This document shows positions 36,830-46,740 of a stretch of DNA of 64,000 nucleotides, in pieces. The notes under the pieces were generated by a model, which made no database searches, was not told where the DNA came from, and worked only from the letters and a program-made list of their open reading frames with translations. The position numbers and the translations under genes were made by a program. The first letter of the stretch is position 1, and every line of letters starts with the position of its first letter. Origin of the DNA: G942493375 sp942493375 (GTDB lineage: Bacteria; Armatimonadota; UBA5829); assembly GCA_942493375.1 (NCBI GenBank), contig OW818698.1, forward strand, positions 7,006,001-7,070,000, read 5' to 3'.

Positions 36830-39325
36830 TTGAGTTCTAAGAGAGTCCATCTGTTATGCAATGCCCATCTTGACCCGGTCTGGCTGTGGGAGTGGCAGGA
36901 GGGAGCAGCTGAAGCTGTTTCCACCTTCCGCATCGCCGCCGACCTGTGTGAAGAGTTCGGAGCGTTCATATTTAACCATAACGAAGTTATTCTCTACCGT
37001 TGGGTAGAAGAGTATGAGCCTGCATTGTTCCAGCGGATACAACGATTAGTCAAAGAAGGCCGCTGGCACATAATGGGCGGCTGGTATCTGCAGCCGGACT
37101 GTCATATGCCGAGTGGAGAGTCATTTGTTCGCCAGATGCTTATTGGCAGGCAGTATTTCATGGAGAAGTTTGGCAAAGTTCCAACTACTGCAATTAACTT
37201 TGACCCGTTCGGACATACCCGTGGATTAGTCCAGATAATGGCTAAGAGCGGATACGATTCATATATCTTCCAGCGCCCTGGAGCTGGCGAAATGGAGCTA
37301 CCGGATCATATCTTCAACTGGAAAGGTTTTGATGGCTCAACCATAATGGCAAAACGCCTGGGATGGGGATATAACTCACCATATGGTAAAGCTGCGTTAA
37401 AGGTAGAGAACATAATTGCTGAAGGCGCTGAAGGAGACTGTACACTGCTTCTCTGGGGCATCGGCAACCACGGCGGAGGCCCATCCAAGAAAGACCTTGA
37501 TGATTTGACTGCTCTGATTGCAGCGAGAGATGATTTTGATATCATCCACTCAACACCTGAAGCTTACTTTGCCGAAATGCTGGATAGACGTCAGGATTAT
37601 CCGGAAGTTGCAACTGATCTACGGCCATGTATGATTGGCTGCTATACATCCCAGATTCGCATCAAACAGAAGCATCGACTCCTTGAGAATGAATTGTATT
37701 CACTTGAGAAGATGGCTTCTGCAGCTGTTATGCATGGTCTTATGGAATATCCGACAGCCGACCTCAAGGAAGCTGGTCGAGACCTTGCTATGTCTGAATT
37801 CCACGATGTCCTGCCTGGTTCCTCAATTCAGCCTGTAGAGGAGATGAGTATCCGGGTTATGGATCATGCACTTGAGATCATATCCAGACTAAAAGCCCGG
37901 GCATTCTTTGCGCTGGCTGCAGGAGAACCGGTCGCTGAAGAGAACCATATACCGATTCTTGTCTACAACCCTCATCCTTACAAAGTCAAAACAGTTGTCG
38001 AGTGCGAGTTCCAGCCTGCTGACCAGAACTGGGATCCTGATTTCACTACAACTCCTGTCTCTGATTCTAAAGGCAATCTCGTCCCGACACAGAATGAAAA
38101 AGAGGACTCTAACCTCAATCTGGACTGGCGCAAGAAAGTCGCATTCCTGGCTGATCTGGAACCAGGCTGTATGAACAGGTTCGACTGCAAGCTAGTGCGT
38201 GTGCCTGCAAAGCCCAAACCGGAGCTTGCAGCTATCAATGGCCTGATCACATTTGACAATGGGGACATGCAGGTTGTAATCAACACTACAACTGGATTTG
38301 TAGACAGTTACAAAGTGAATGGTGCTGAAGTCCTAAATATAGATGCATTCAAGCCAATTGTTATTAACGACAATGAAGACGCATGGGGAATGAATGTAAA
38401 AGGGTTCCGTGATCTTGCAGGTGAGTTCAAACTGATGGACGAAACCGCAGGCACTAAGTTCTCCGGAGTTACAGCAGCCAATATCCCATCTGTCCGAGTT
38501 ATAGAAGATGGAGCTGTGCGCACCGTTGTTGAGGCTGTATTTGAGTATGAGCACTCAGCTATCTGCCAGCACTATGTGCTGCCAAAATCAGGGAGTGCAT
38601 TCGAAGTCCGCACCCGTGTCCATTGGAACGAAAAGAACAGTATGCTCAAACTTTCAGTTCCAGTTGCAGGCAACAAACATGAGTATGTCGGCCAGGGAGC
38701 TTATGGTTTCGGTGAATTACCGTCTGGCGGCCTGGAAGCCGTTGCACAGAAATGGGTTGGAGTTATTCGCACAGACCAGGATGTCACTCTTACCTGTCTA
38801 AATGATGGTGTTTATGCATCAGACTTTACGAGTGAAGATGGCCTGCGGATATCTCTCTTAAGGTCTCCAGCATTTTCAGGACATCCTATTGGTGACCGTC
38901 CGGTGGTCCCACAAGATCGTTATTTACCGCGTATCGATCAGGGAGAGAGACTCTACCGGTTCTGCTTTAACGCAGGACCCAGGTCTGAGAGAATTGCCCA
39001 TGTCGATCGAGAGGCTTTGGTCTACAACGAAAAGCCGATGGCACTGTCGTTCTTCCCGTCTGGATCTGGTACCAAGCCGCTTCCTGCAGCAGTTCTAAGC
39101 GGTGAAACTGTTGAAATAACGGCTCTCAAGCAGGCAGAGGATGGAAATGGTTGGATTGTCCGCTTGTTCGAGCCATCAGGCAGTGCCCAGACAGTTGAAC
39201 TGGATATGCCAGCTCTTGGGATCAAAACTACTCAGAGTCTTGCTCCGTTTGAGATCAAGACCCTGAGAGTGGATCCAAAGACCAAGTCGATAATTGAGAC
39301 TGACTTAATGGAGAAGCATCACTAA
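36830..39325 (+). CDS. GH38 alpha-mannosidase
   Basis: An 831-residue class II alpha-mannosidase. The N-terminal catalytic barrel has zinc ligands H13 and D15 in NAHLDPVWLWEWQEG and the catalytic nucleophile D125 in FDPFGHTRG; SEFHDVLPGSSI holds a later conserved histidine. Long beta domains follow. It releases terminal alpha-mannose. No signal peptide is seen, so imported oligosaccharide is the likely substrate. The start is TTG, with AAGGAG about 8 nt upstream. It is the last gene of the sugar cluster, followed by a hairpin. Confidence 0.9.
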   Translation: MSSKRVHLLCNAHLDPVWLWEWQEGAAEAVSTFRIAADLCEEFGAFIFNHNEVILYRWVEEYEPALFQRIQRLVKEGRWHIMGGWYLQPDCHMPSGESFVRQMLIGRQYFMEKFGKVPTTAINFDPFGHTRGLVQIMAKSGYDSYIFQRPGAGEMELPDHIFNWKGFDGSTIMAKRLGWGYNSPYGKAALKVENIIAEGAEGDCTLLLWGIGNHGGGPSKKDLDDLTALIAARDDFDIIHSTPEAYFAEMLDRRQDYPEVATDLRPCMIGCYTSQIRIKQKHRLLENELYSLEKMASAAVMHGLMEYPTADLKEAGRDLAMSEFHDVLPGSSIQPVEEMSIRVMDHALEIISRLKARAFFALAAGEPVAEENHIPILVYNPHPYKVKTVVECEFQPADQNWDPDFTTTPVSDSKGNLVPTQNEKEDSNLNLDWRKKVAFLADLEPGCMNRFDCKLVRVPAKPKPELAAINGLITFDNGDMQVVINTTTGFVDSYKVNGAEVLNIDAFKPIVINDNEDAWGMNVKGFRDLAGEFKLMDETAGTKFSGVTAANIPSVRVIEDGAVRTVVEAVFEYEHSAICQHYVLPKSGSAFEVRTRVHWNEKNSMLKLSVPVAGNKHEYVGQGAYGFGELPSGGLEAVAQKWVGVIRTDQDVTLTCLNDGVYASDFTSEDGLRISLLRSPAFSGHPIGDRPVVPQDRYLPRIDQGERLYRFCFNAGPRSERIAHVDREALVYNEKPMALSFFPSGSGTKPLPAAVLSGETVEITALKQAEDGNGWIVRLFEPSGSAQTVELDMPALGIKTTQSLAPFEIKTLRVDPKTKSIIETDLMEKHH

Positions 39326-39686
39326 TCGTATTGCTAACGTCATTCTGGACACAACTTAAGATTACTGGGTATGCAATGTGTAATCTGTGTCGCAAAGTGC
39401 TCGTGTTGTGTTCAGAATGACGGAATGACTGGCTTGTTTCCTTTGTTGCATTGACGTATGGGATGCTTAGTGATATATTGAGTGTGTAAGTTGTGCTTTA
39501 TCCTGTCTGTATGATTCGTCATTATTCGCTTTGTCTGGCAATAGGACTATATGTTGAGTCAGTCAACAATAATGTCGGTTGTGATCGTGTTGGCGGCTAC
39601 TTGCGAACCTATTGTAAACAGCGTGCCTTTAATGTTCTCCGCAAAAGAAACGAAAACGATAAAATCGGTTTCTATGGAGTTAGCTG
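39326..39686. other. Intergenic region with an 18-bp-arm hairpin
   Basis: CGTCATTCTGGACACAAC (39338-39355) pairs, one mismatch, with GTTGTGTTCAGAATGACG (39405-39422). The position, just after the mannosidase stop, suggests a 3' element; the words resemble the GTCATCCTG repeat family. The rest of the 361-bp gap probably holds the promoter of the GAF/PP2C gene. A 64-codon frame that ends on the next start codon lacks a ribosome site. Confidence 0.5.
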
Positions 39687-41960
39687 ATGATTGACGGAGT
39701 AGCGAAAACCAGCGAGTCAGGCATACCTGTCGGCAATGCATCGGAGGTTATTTCCCTTTCCCGTTTGTCCTCTGCTACTACTCCTGACGCGGATATACCA
39801 TCAGCAAGTCTGGCCGAGACAGGTTCGGTATTACTGCACGTTACCAAGACCGCTGCGTTTGTGTGCGGAGGGGATGACGATGCAAGATTGATCTGCTGTG
39901 TAGGCATAGAAACTTCCAACCATCTTGTTGATCTGGCTCGAGAGATAGCAAGGGTTGCAAATGCTATCTCTGAACCTGTATTCCTCCAAAACCTTTCCTC
40001 ACGTTCATCTGAACTAGCTCGAAGATTATCTGCTTACGGCGTCGAATCTCTTGCATGCATGCCTGAGACTCTTGATGGATCAGCCACAGGCATATTTGTA
40101 GCAATGTCGGAAGAAGCCAGAACATTTTCCAATCCGGATGTCGAGATACTACGCATACTGGCTGCACAAGCTGTTATGGAAGCAGATATCCACGGTAGTA
40201 ACAATTCAGATGATGTGCCGATAAGTGATCATGATGTCCTCATTGATCTTGCCCATAGAAAGATAAAAGAGCTTACTGCCCTAAACCGGGTCAGTGAAGC
40301 AGTTAGTTCTACTCTCGATATGGAAAAGCTGCTGGAAATTGTTCTAGAACACGGTATGGCTGCTGTAAGTGCGGACGCCGGTTCCTTGATGTTGGTAAAT
40401 CAAGAGAACAATAAACTCGAGATAGTTGCTGCAAGAGGGATTTCTGATAAACTCGTAGAAGAAATTAGCCAGCCTATTGGTCAGAGCATTGCAGGATATG
40501 TAGCAAAGAATGGCATAAGTGTCCTTGTTAGTGATGCCCGCAGAGACGACAGGTTTGAGATGCCGGCTTTCAGGGACGAGATTAATTCATCTGCCTCTGT
40601 ACCACTTAAGAACAGAGGCCAGGTTATTGGTGTTCTGAATGTAAACACCACCAAATCAAACCATTTCTTTGATGAACGTGATCTTCAATTGCTTGAAACT
40701 GTGGCCAACCAAATGGCTGTAGCCATAGAAAACAGCAGATTGCACGCCAGAGTTACTAGACGGACTTCTCAGCTGGACAGTCTATTGCAGATATCAAAGA
40801 CAATTACTTCCACACTTAATTTGGATGAGGTTTTGCGCAGACTTTCTGATGAGATGTGTAGTTTATTCGCTATGGATGTTTGTGTCATATTGCTAGTCGA
40901 TAGCATTAGAGGGCGTTTCAGATACGGGTATGGCTCCGGATTGAAGTCCAAGAACAGGCATACATATTTAGATGTAGCGCTTCCTTTAGCCTCGCGTGTC
41001 AAACACACTGGTCATAGGACAATGCATGCGGATATCAGTGGACACCGGACGCTCAGCACAGCTATTTCTATACAAGAAGGACTTAAAGGTGCAGTATCGA
41101 TACCTCTCAGGCACGCAGGCAAATTGGTCGCAGTAGCCACTGCATTCTCCAGGTCCGTCAGTGTATTTCCTCAGTCGGTTAAAGATATTGCCAAATCACT
41201 CCCGGAACTCGCTGGTGTTGCCATACATAATGCAGGTGTCTATGGGAGGAAATACCGAATTGCAGAAATGGTGCAATCTAGACTGGTTCCTCAGGGAGTC
41301 CAGGTAGGCGACCGTGCAGAAGTAGGAACGAAATTTGTTCCGGCCAGAGAGGTCGGTGGAGACTACTGTGATTTCATACACTACGATGAACACAAGTTTG
41401 TTGTGGTGCTTGGAGATGTTTCCGGTAATGATGTTGAAGCTGCCGAATATACTCTGATGGGTAAACATGTCATAAGGGCATATACAAAGGGTTGTGATGC
41501 CCCCTGCGATGTTCTGTGCAAAGCTAATGCTCATATATATGAAGATACCAATCCTGAGGTCTTTATTAGTGTGTTTTATGGGAATCTCGATCTGCAGGAG
41601 ATGACTGTTCGATTCGGAAATGCTGGTTGCGAACCAGCCATACTTTACCGATCAACCACCAACGAGGCCTTTACACTTAACTCCGATGGCATCGTTCTTG
41701 GTATAATCCCAAATGCCCAGTTCCAGGAAAAAGAAATGAAGTTGATCTCCGGAGATGTTATGGTGATGGTCACTGATGGGATCACTGAAGCTGGAACAAC
41801 TCAGGAACGGTTTGGTATTGGTAGAGTAGGGGAGGCTTTGGCAGCAAGTAGCTCTATGCCTGCCCAGAATATAGCTGATTATATCTACGAATCTGTAATG
41901 GAGTGGGTGGATGGTCCCATACACGATGATATCGGTATAGTTGTCATCAAAATCGCCTGA
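39687..41960 (+). CDS. GAF-domain PP2C (SpoIIE-type) serine phosphatase
   Basis: A 757-residue cytoplasmic signalling protein. A degenerate GAF-like region (~40-170) is followed by two clearer GAF domains (~200-350 and ~365-520), then a SpoIIE/PP2C phosphatase domain (~535-757). Metal-binding motifs are VGGDYCDF, LGDVSG, VTDGITEA and DDIGIVV. Such proteins usually dephosphorylate an anti-sigma-factor antagonist when the GAF domains bind a signal. No STAS or HATPase partner is in the window. ATG 39687 has GGAG 7 nt upstream. Confidence 0.87.
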   Translation: MIDGVAKTSESGIPVGNASEVISLSRLSSATTPDADIPSASLAETGSVLLHVTKTAAFVCGGDDDARLICCVGIETSNHLVDLAREIARVANAISEPVFLQNLSSRSSELARRLSAYGVESLACMPETLDGSATGIFVAMSEEARTFSNPDVEILRILAAQAVMEADIHGSNNSDDVPISDHDVLIDLAHRKIKELTALNRVSEAVSSTLDMEKLLEIVLEHGMAAVSADAGSLMLVNQENNKLEIVAARGISDKLVEEISQPIGQSIAGYVAKNGISVLVSDARRDDRFEMPAFRDEINSSASVPLKNRGQVIGVLNVNTTKSNHFFDERDLQLLETVANQMAVAIENSRLHARVTRRTSQLDSLLQISKTITSTLNLDEVLRRLSDEMCSLFAMDVCVILLVDSIRGRFRYGYGSGLKSKNRHTYLDVALPLASRVKHTGHRTMHADISGHRTLSTAISIQEGLKGAVSIPLRHAGKLVAVATAFSRSVSVFPQSVKDIAKSLPELAGVAIHNAGVYGRKYRIAEMVQSRLVPQGVQVGDRAEVGTKFVPAREVGGDYCDFIHYDEHKFVVVLGDVSGNDVEAAEYTLMGKHVIRAYTKGCDAPCDVLCKANAHIYEDTNPEVFISVFYGNLDLQEMTVRFGNAGCEPAILYRSTTNEAFTLNSDGIVLGIIPNAQFQEKEMKLISGDVMVMVTDGITEAGTTQERFGIGRVGEALAASSSMPAQNIADYIYESVMEWVDGPIHDDIGIVVIKIA

Positions 41961-42037
41961 CACCTTTCCTGGCCAATATTGATTGTATTACTTCAGGACT
42001 TACCCTTTCGATCTCAGAAAAGGATTTATTACGTCTA

Positions 42038-43414
42038 ATGGATAGACAGGCAGACATTTACCAGAACAAGATTTGGGCAAGTGCTACAGCGACAGTTATA
42101 ACACCTTCAGAAAACATGATGCTTGTCGGGGCAATGGAGTACTCGACGGGTGTGCATGACGACCTGTATGCGCGAGTATTAGTGCTTGGCGATTCTGTCA
42201 TGCGCGTGGCCATTGTTACACTGGATCTAATCGGTATGGGCTTTGCCATGGCCGATGAAATACGCATCGCAGTGCGCAATCGGACTGGCATTGAACACGT
42301 GCTGCTCTGTTGCAGCCATACGCATTCAGCACCGTTTACTATCCCTTGGAGCCTGTTTGGTTGGCAGGACTTTGAGTGCAATAGCGTAGATTGGTGCAGG
42401 GATCTAACCGAAAAAATCGTCCAGCTAATCTCTGTTGCACAAAATGATATGCGAGAAGCTGTGCTATCGGTTGGACGTGAGAATGTGCAGATTGGTCAGA
42501 ACCGCAGACTAATGACTGGGACAGAAATGAGCATGCAGCCAAATCCTGAAGGAACTACAGCAAATTGGACTGATGTCCTCAAGGTCGAGGACAAAAAGGG
42601 CAATCCGATAGCTCTATTGTTCAGTCATGCGGCTCATCCGGTAGTGGTACATAGTACCAGCACACTAGTCAGTGCAGACTACCCGGGTTATGCAGTATCG
42701 ACTATTCAGCAGAAGTTAGGAAATGATTGTATTGCAATGTTCGCTCAGGGCTGTGGAGGAAATGTAAATGCTCCATGGTTAGGTGGCTTCGATGTGGCTG
42801 CTAAACTAGGAAAAGATTTGGGTGTAGCTGCAATCAAAGCTGCCCAGTATAGTGTTACTGTTGCAGGTGATTTGGACATATCAACCAAAGTTATTTCACT
42901 TCCGCTGGAAGATATGCCCACACTATCTGAATGCGATGATATCCTTCAGTCAGCGCGATATGATCTTGCAAACGTAGAAGAATCTGGTGATGCAGCCCCC
43001 ATGTATCTCTGGGAGCTCAAAGACAGGATTCTTATACTGGAAGATCTTCGAACTAAAGTGCTCGAAGCTGACACCCAGGAACTGCGTTTTGAGATAACAA
43101 CTTTGAAAATTGGAAAGTGGTGTCTGACTGCAATGACTCACGAGCTCTTTGCAGATTACCAACTGTGGGCAGATAACGAATCGCCATTCAAACACAACAT
43201 GACCCTCGCATATACAAACGGCTGTGAGAGTTATATTCCTACAGATGACGATTTTGCTTTAGGTGGCTACGAAGCTGCATCATGTCCACGTAGTGCGGGT
43301 ATTCCAGCTTCAATGGCTGCCGTGAAATATCCAAACAGGCTTGCACTCAAACCCGGTGCGGAACTTCGAATCAAGGGTGGACTAATAGAAGCCTGGAATA
43401 TAGAATACAACTGA
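42038..43414 (+). CDS. Neutral/alkaline ceramidase-like protein
   Basis: A 458-residue protein that matches the N-terminal catalytic region of neutral ceramidases. It has WASATATVITP at the start, LLCCSHTHSAP (zinc-type histidines), LLFSHAAHPVVVHS, and FAQGCGGNVNAPW. Classical members hydrolyse ceramide to sphingosine and fatty acid; many bacterial homologues occur in glycan-utilisation settings with unknown substrates. No signal peptide is visible. The C-terminal immunoglobulin-like domain of secreted ceramidases is absent. It is followed by a YciI gene 22 nt later. Confidence 0.8.
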   Translation: MDRQADIYQNKIWASATATVITPSENMMLVGAMEYSTGVHDDLYARVLVLGDSVMRVAIVTLDLIGMGFAMADEIRIAVRNRTGIEHVLLCCSHTHSAPFTIPWSLFGWQDFECNSVDWCRDLTEKIVQLISVAQNDMREAVLSVGRENVQIGQNRRLMTGTEMSMQPNPEGTTANWTDVLKVEDKKGNPIALLFSHAAHPVVVHSTSTLVSADYPGYAVSTIQQKLGNDCIAMFAQGCGGNVNAPWLGGFDVAAKLGKDLGVAAIKAAQYSVTVAGDLDISTKVISLPLEDMPTLSECDDILQSARYDLANVEESGDAAPMYLWELKDRILILEDLRTKVLEADTQELRFEITTLKIGKWCLTAMTHELFADYQLWADNESPFKHNMTLAYTNGCESYIPTDDDFALGGYEAASCPRSAGIPASMAAVKYPNRLALKPGAELRIKGGLIEAWNIEYN

Positions 43415-43436
43415 TATAATTGATTGGAGAACTGTT

Positions 43437-43730
43437 ATGTTTGTTATGATGGTCAAATACATTAAGCCTCTGGAAGAAATCGACAAATATTTGCCGGCAC
43501 ACAAAGAATACCTGGACATTTACTTTGCAAGCGGTAATTTTATTTGCTGTGGAAGACAGAACCCCAGAGTTGGTGGAGTAATTCTCTGCAATGCGTCAGA
43601 TATAACCGAAGCCCAGCGTATATCATCTGAAGATCCGTTTGTTATTCAGCAAGTAGCAGAACACTCTATTACCGAGTTTGCAGTAACCAAGATGGCACCC
43701 GGTTTTGAGCCGTTTGCGAACAAATTGTGA
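43437..43730 (+). CDS. YciI family protein
   Basis: A 97-residue YciI/dimeric alpha-beta barrel protein. The family's putative active-site residues appear in LPAHKEYLDIYFASGNF (His) and SSEDPFVIQQVAEHSI (Asp). The biochemical role of YciI proteins is not settled. It is 22 nt after the ceramidase-like gene and likely co-transcribed with it. Confidence 0.82.
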   Translation: MFVMMVKYIKPLEEIDKYLPAHKEYLDIYFASGNFICCGRQNPRVGGVILCNASDITEAQRISSEDPFVIQQVAEHSITEFAVTKMAPGFEPFANKL

Positions 43731-43731
43731 T

Positions 43732-43787
43732 GCAGGCTTCCAGCCTGCCATCCCACGCGCTTCGGGGGTATATACATTGCCCCGAAG
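43732..43787 (+). terminator. Two hairpins after the YciI gene
   Basis: GCAGGCTTCCAGCCTGC (43732-43748) and CTTCGGGG/CCCCGAAG (43760-43767 with 43780-43787) follow the stop codon at once. The second loop ends TATACATTG, as does the hairpin at 28528-28564. There is no T-run, so their terminator role is provisional. Confidence 0.4.
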
Positions 43788-43921
43788 TTGAATTCATTAA
43801 CAAACATATGTAATTCCACCTGAATATAAAAACCACTACATTTATTTATTTCTAAAATCCACTCAACCATATCAGAGTCCTATTCGTATTCCTTTTGAAG
43901 ATGCATCAGAGAGGGACACAA

Positions 43922-44479
43922 TTGCTAGAGTCGTCAGACGCCCAATTAGTAGGTCAGTGCCTGCAGGGAGACAATCGAGGGTTTGATGGCCTGGTTAAGC
44001 GCTATCAGAGGCGGATTATTAGCTTCTGTTATCGGATGCTGGGTGATGCTGACCTGGCATCAGATGCGGCACAGGATAGTTTCCTTAAGGCTTACCATGC
44101 GCTTGATAACTTCAGGACAGACGCGTCGTTTTTAAGTTGGATGTTCAAAATAGCCGGCAATACCTGTCTGGACATATTAAGAAAACAGTCAAGACAGCGT
44201 ACGGATTTTCTTGAAGACTCACCGGTAGAATCGGGACAGCTGCACGATACAACCCCTTCTCCGGAAAAGAGTGCTTTGTTCAGTGAGAATGATAGAATCA
44301 TTCAGCAAGCCATACTAGACTTGCCGGAGAGTTATCGCCAACCGATAGTGATGTTCTATTTTGGCGATCTGAGTTTGAAAGAGGTTGCAGAAACTCTCGA
44401 ACGGCCAGAGGGGACAATCAAGTCCTGCCTTCACACCGCTCGAGAAATGCTCCGCCGAAAGTTGGAGGGGGTAGTTTAG
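43922..44479 (+). CDS. ECF-type RNA polymerase sigma factor
   Basis: An extracytoplasmic-function sigma-70 factor of about 185 residues. Region 2 reads FDGLVKRYQRRIISFCYRML with ASDAAQDSFLKAYHALDNFR; region 4 is LPESYRQPIVMFYFGDLSLK followed by EVAETLERPEGTIKSCLHTAREMLRRKL. Region 3 is absent, as expected. I choose TTG 43922 because GAGAGGG lies 6 nt upstream; TTG 43895 and ATG 43901 are in frame but lack a site. The anti-sigma gene begins 4 nt after its stop, so the product is probably held inactive at the membrane until a signal. Confidence 0.92.
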   Translation: MLESSDAQLVGQCLQGDNRGFDGLVKRYQRRIISFCYRMLGDADLASDAAQDSFLKAYHALDNFRTDASFLSWMFKIAGNTCLDILRKQSRQRTDFLEDSPVESGQLHDTTPSPEKSALFSENDRIIQQAILDLPESYRQPIVMFYFGDLSLKEVAETLERPEGTIKSCLHTAREMLRRKLEGVV

Positions 44480-44483
44480 AGAA

Positions 44484-45089
44484 ATGGACTGTCAAGAAGC
44501 AAGAGAGATACTTCAGAGCATGTTTGATGGAAATCAACGAGTGGATGTTGATCAGGCTCAACAGCACATTCACCAGTGTGTGAAGTGCCTTGAGTGGAAA
44601 TCAGATATGGATACACTCGTCAGTTTTATGGGCTCCAGTCTCCCTGAACTACCTGAGATAGATATTTCAACAGCAGTAATGTCGAAATTGCCGACGAGAC
44701 ATCCTGCGGCAGCAGTGCAAACAAATTGGAGTCTAAACCGGACTCTTGCATGGACATTAGCCTGCTGGTTTGCAGGAGCTTTAGTGTTGGTTGGCGGAGT
44801 CGGGATTTGGATGCTGGCCACTGGAACCGATGGTTCCGAGCTTGTGAGTGGGATATGTAAAGTGGGAACGAGCCTGTTGCGCTGGTCTATTACACAAATG
44901 GGAGTAGCAACAATTGCGCTCAAAGCTATGTGGAATGCCGGAGGCCTGCTTATATCTCGCTTATTTGAGATGGCGCAAGGTATGAAATGGATACTGATGT
45001 TGATCTTTGCAGTGGATGTATTGCTGCTGACAATCGGGATTACAGCATTGAGACGTAAAGTCTGGTCCAGATCAATAATGATGATATGA
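44484..45089 (+). CDS. Membrane anti-sigma factor with zinc finger
   Basis: A 201-residue protein. The N-terminal zinc-binding anti-sigma (ZAS) motif is C3...H28-x3-C32-x2-C35. Two hydrophobic segments (~88-112 and ~168-190) anchor it in the membrane. It would bind and block the ECF sigma factor encoded immediately upstream. The extracytoplasmic part between the helices is short (~55 residues), so sensing may depend on the next protein in the operon, which is also a membrane protein. Confidence 0.85.
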   Translation: MDCQEAREILQSMFDGNQRVDVDQAQQHIHQCVKCLEWKSDMDTLVSFMGSSLPELPEIDISTAVMSKLPTRHPAAAVQTNWSLNRTLAWTLACWFAGALVLVGGVGIWMLATGTDGSELVSGICKVGTSLLRWSITQMGVATIALKAMWNAGGLLISRLFEMAQGMKWILMLIFAVDVLLLTIGITALRRKVWSRSIMMI

Positions 45090-45111
45090 TTTCTGCTGAA
45101 ATCGGAGGTAT

Positions 45112-46719
45112 ATGAAAATGAAAAAAGTGATGGTGGTTGTGCTGGCGGCCCTACTTGTGTCAGGTGTAGCGCTGGGTATATATAGTTATAACGGACTGAG
45201 TAGAGGTTTTGATCATGTAGCAGCCTTAAGGCATTTGCCTTTGCCTAATATAGTAATGGAGTCGACTGCATATGCTACTGCAATAGATCGAATCGACCTT
45301 ACGGGAAAATGGAAGTTTGCAGTTGATCCAAGGAATATTGGTCAAGCACAGAATTGGCAAAAACCTGAGCTTGATATAAAACAGTGGCATGATATAAATG
45401 TCCCGGGTCCATGGGAAGACCAGGGGGTTACGCTGGCGAATCCTGGATATAAGCCAACTGATACCTCCCAGCCGTATTCCGGATATGCATGGTATCGCCG
45501 GACGGTTACGATTCCTGGAGATTGGAAAGGCAAAGAGTTTTATCTGAACCTTGGAAAGATAGACAATCAGGACTGGACATATTTCAACGGCCAACTAATC
45601 GGCCAGGTAAGCACACAGAACGGCGCTTCCGATATCGTCCGTTCATATTCGATACCTGCAGGATTAATAAAATACAACCAAACAAACATCATTGCAATTA
45701 GAGTGCTGGATACCGGTGGACGTGGCGGTATAATTGAGGGCCCGATCTCATTGAGCACAGGTGGATCGGAAGATACAGCCGCATCGGTTTCCGGAGAGAG
45801 TTCGCAGAAAAACAATGACAGCAAAAGCATTCTGGGCCTTGGACACAATGAGATTGCCGCTGGCAACGACAAAGTGCAGGTTGGTGGCGATGTAGTTGTC
45901 GAAAAAGGCCAGACGGTAGATAATGCCGTAGCAGTTGGCGGAGACGTTACAGTCAATGGTCATGTTACAGGTGACGCAACCGCAGTATTGGGAGATATTA
46001 CTGTAGAACGCGGCGGGATCGTGGACGGCTCCGCAGTTGCAGTGAATGGCCATGTTATCAAACATCCAGGTAGTATTGTCCGGGGTGAAACAACAAGTGT
46101 TGCTGGCTGGCAAGGATTAAACAATCTTCCCTGGCACGCTGACAACTGGAGTCTATGGGCATTTTCAGGATTGGGAGCCATACTTGGTTCTATACTGCTG
46201 GCGATATTGATCGTGGCAATATTCCCAGGTAAGTTTACAACCATAGCTGACACTGCAATAGAAATGCCTGGAAAATCTGCGATCTATGGCATAATCGGAT
46301 TTCTGTTAGCAATTTCTACTGCAGTCGCATTCGCGATAACGTTAGTTGGAATACCATTGTCTATAGTAGAAATCCTATTACTGATGGTTGCTACTATCGG
46401 AGGACAAATTGGGATAGGTGTTGCAGTAGGCAGAAAACTTGGTGCAGCATTCAATAAGCCCGCCATCTCTGTTGTGTTGTCAGCAACTATAGGTGTGCTG
46501 GTATTGGAAGTCGTAAAGATGGTTGCATTCGTAGGCCCATTATTAGTCTTTGTCCTGGTGACAATAGGCTTTGGAGCTGTGATATTGTCCGGGTTCGGAA
46601 CCAGCAAGTCCTGGTATGAAAACCGCTTCCACAAGAAGACTCCAGCACCCATGATTCCATCAACCGATCTTGCAAAGCCGGATCCGCTTGATGACTTTGA
46701 CGATACAACAAAATTATAA
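45112..46719 (+). CDS. Chimeric membrane protein: GH2-type binding domain, bactofilin-like repeats, TM helices
   Basis: A 535-residue protein. A signal/anchor helix (~3-24) precedes a galactose-binding-like domain of the GH2 jelly-roll type (~58-215; RIDLTGKWKFAVDP, GYAWYRRTVTIPGDWKGKEF). Next are short bactofilin-like beta repeats (~240-330; VQVGGDVVVEKG, NAVAVGGDVTVNGHVTG), and then about four membrane helices (~350-510). The GH2 catalytic barrel is missing. GGAGG is 3 nt before ATG 45112 and 9 nt before ATG 45118; the latter may be the true start. The sigma/anti-sigma pair upstream suggests a role in envelope sensing or control. Confidence 0.78.
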   Translation: MKMKKVMVVVLAALLVSGVALGIYSYNGLSRGFDHVAALRHLPLPNIVMESTAYATAIDRIDLTGKWKFAVDPRNIGQAQNWQKPELDIKQWHDINVPGPWEDQGVTLANPGYKPTDTSQPYSGYAWYRRTVTIPGDWKGKEFYLNLGKIDNQDWTYFNGQLIGQVSTQNGASDIVRSYSIPAGLIKYNQTNIIAIRVLDTGGRGGIIEGPISLSTGGSEDTAASVSGESSQKNNDSKSILGLGHNEIAAGNDKVQVGGDVVVEKGQTVDNAVAVGGDVTVNGHVTGDATAVLGDITVERGGIVDGSAVAVNGHVIKHPGSIVRGETTSVAGWQGLNNLPWHADNWSLWAFSGLGAILGSILLAILIVAIFPGKFTTIADTAIEMPGKSAIYGIIGFLLAISTAVAFAITLVGIPLSIVEILLLMVATIGGQIGIGVAVGRKLGAAFNKPAISVVLSATIGVLVLEVVKMVAFVGPLLVFVLVTIGFGAVILSGFGTSKSWYENRFHKKTPAPMIPSTDLAKPDPLDDFDDTTKL

Positions 46720-46740
46720 CAATAACCACTTGATATTAAA

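Noticed and set aside
39493..39687. A 64-codon frame ending on the start codon of the GAF/PP2C gene
   Set aside because: The TGATG overlap is tempting, but there is no ribosome site and the sequence is not protein-like; the region more likely holds a promoter.
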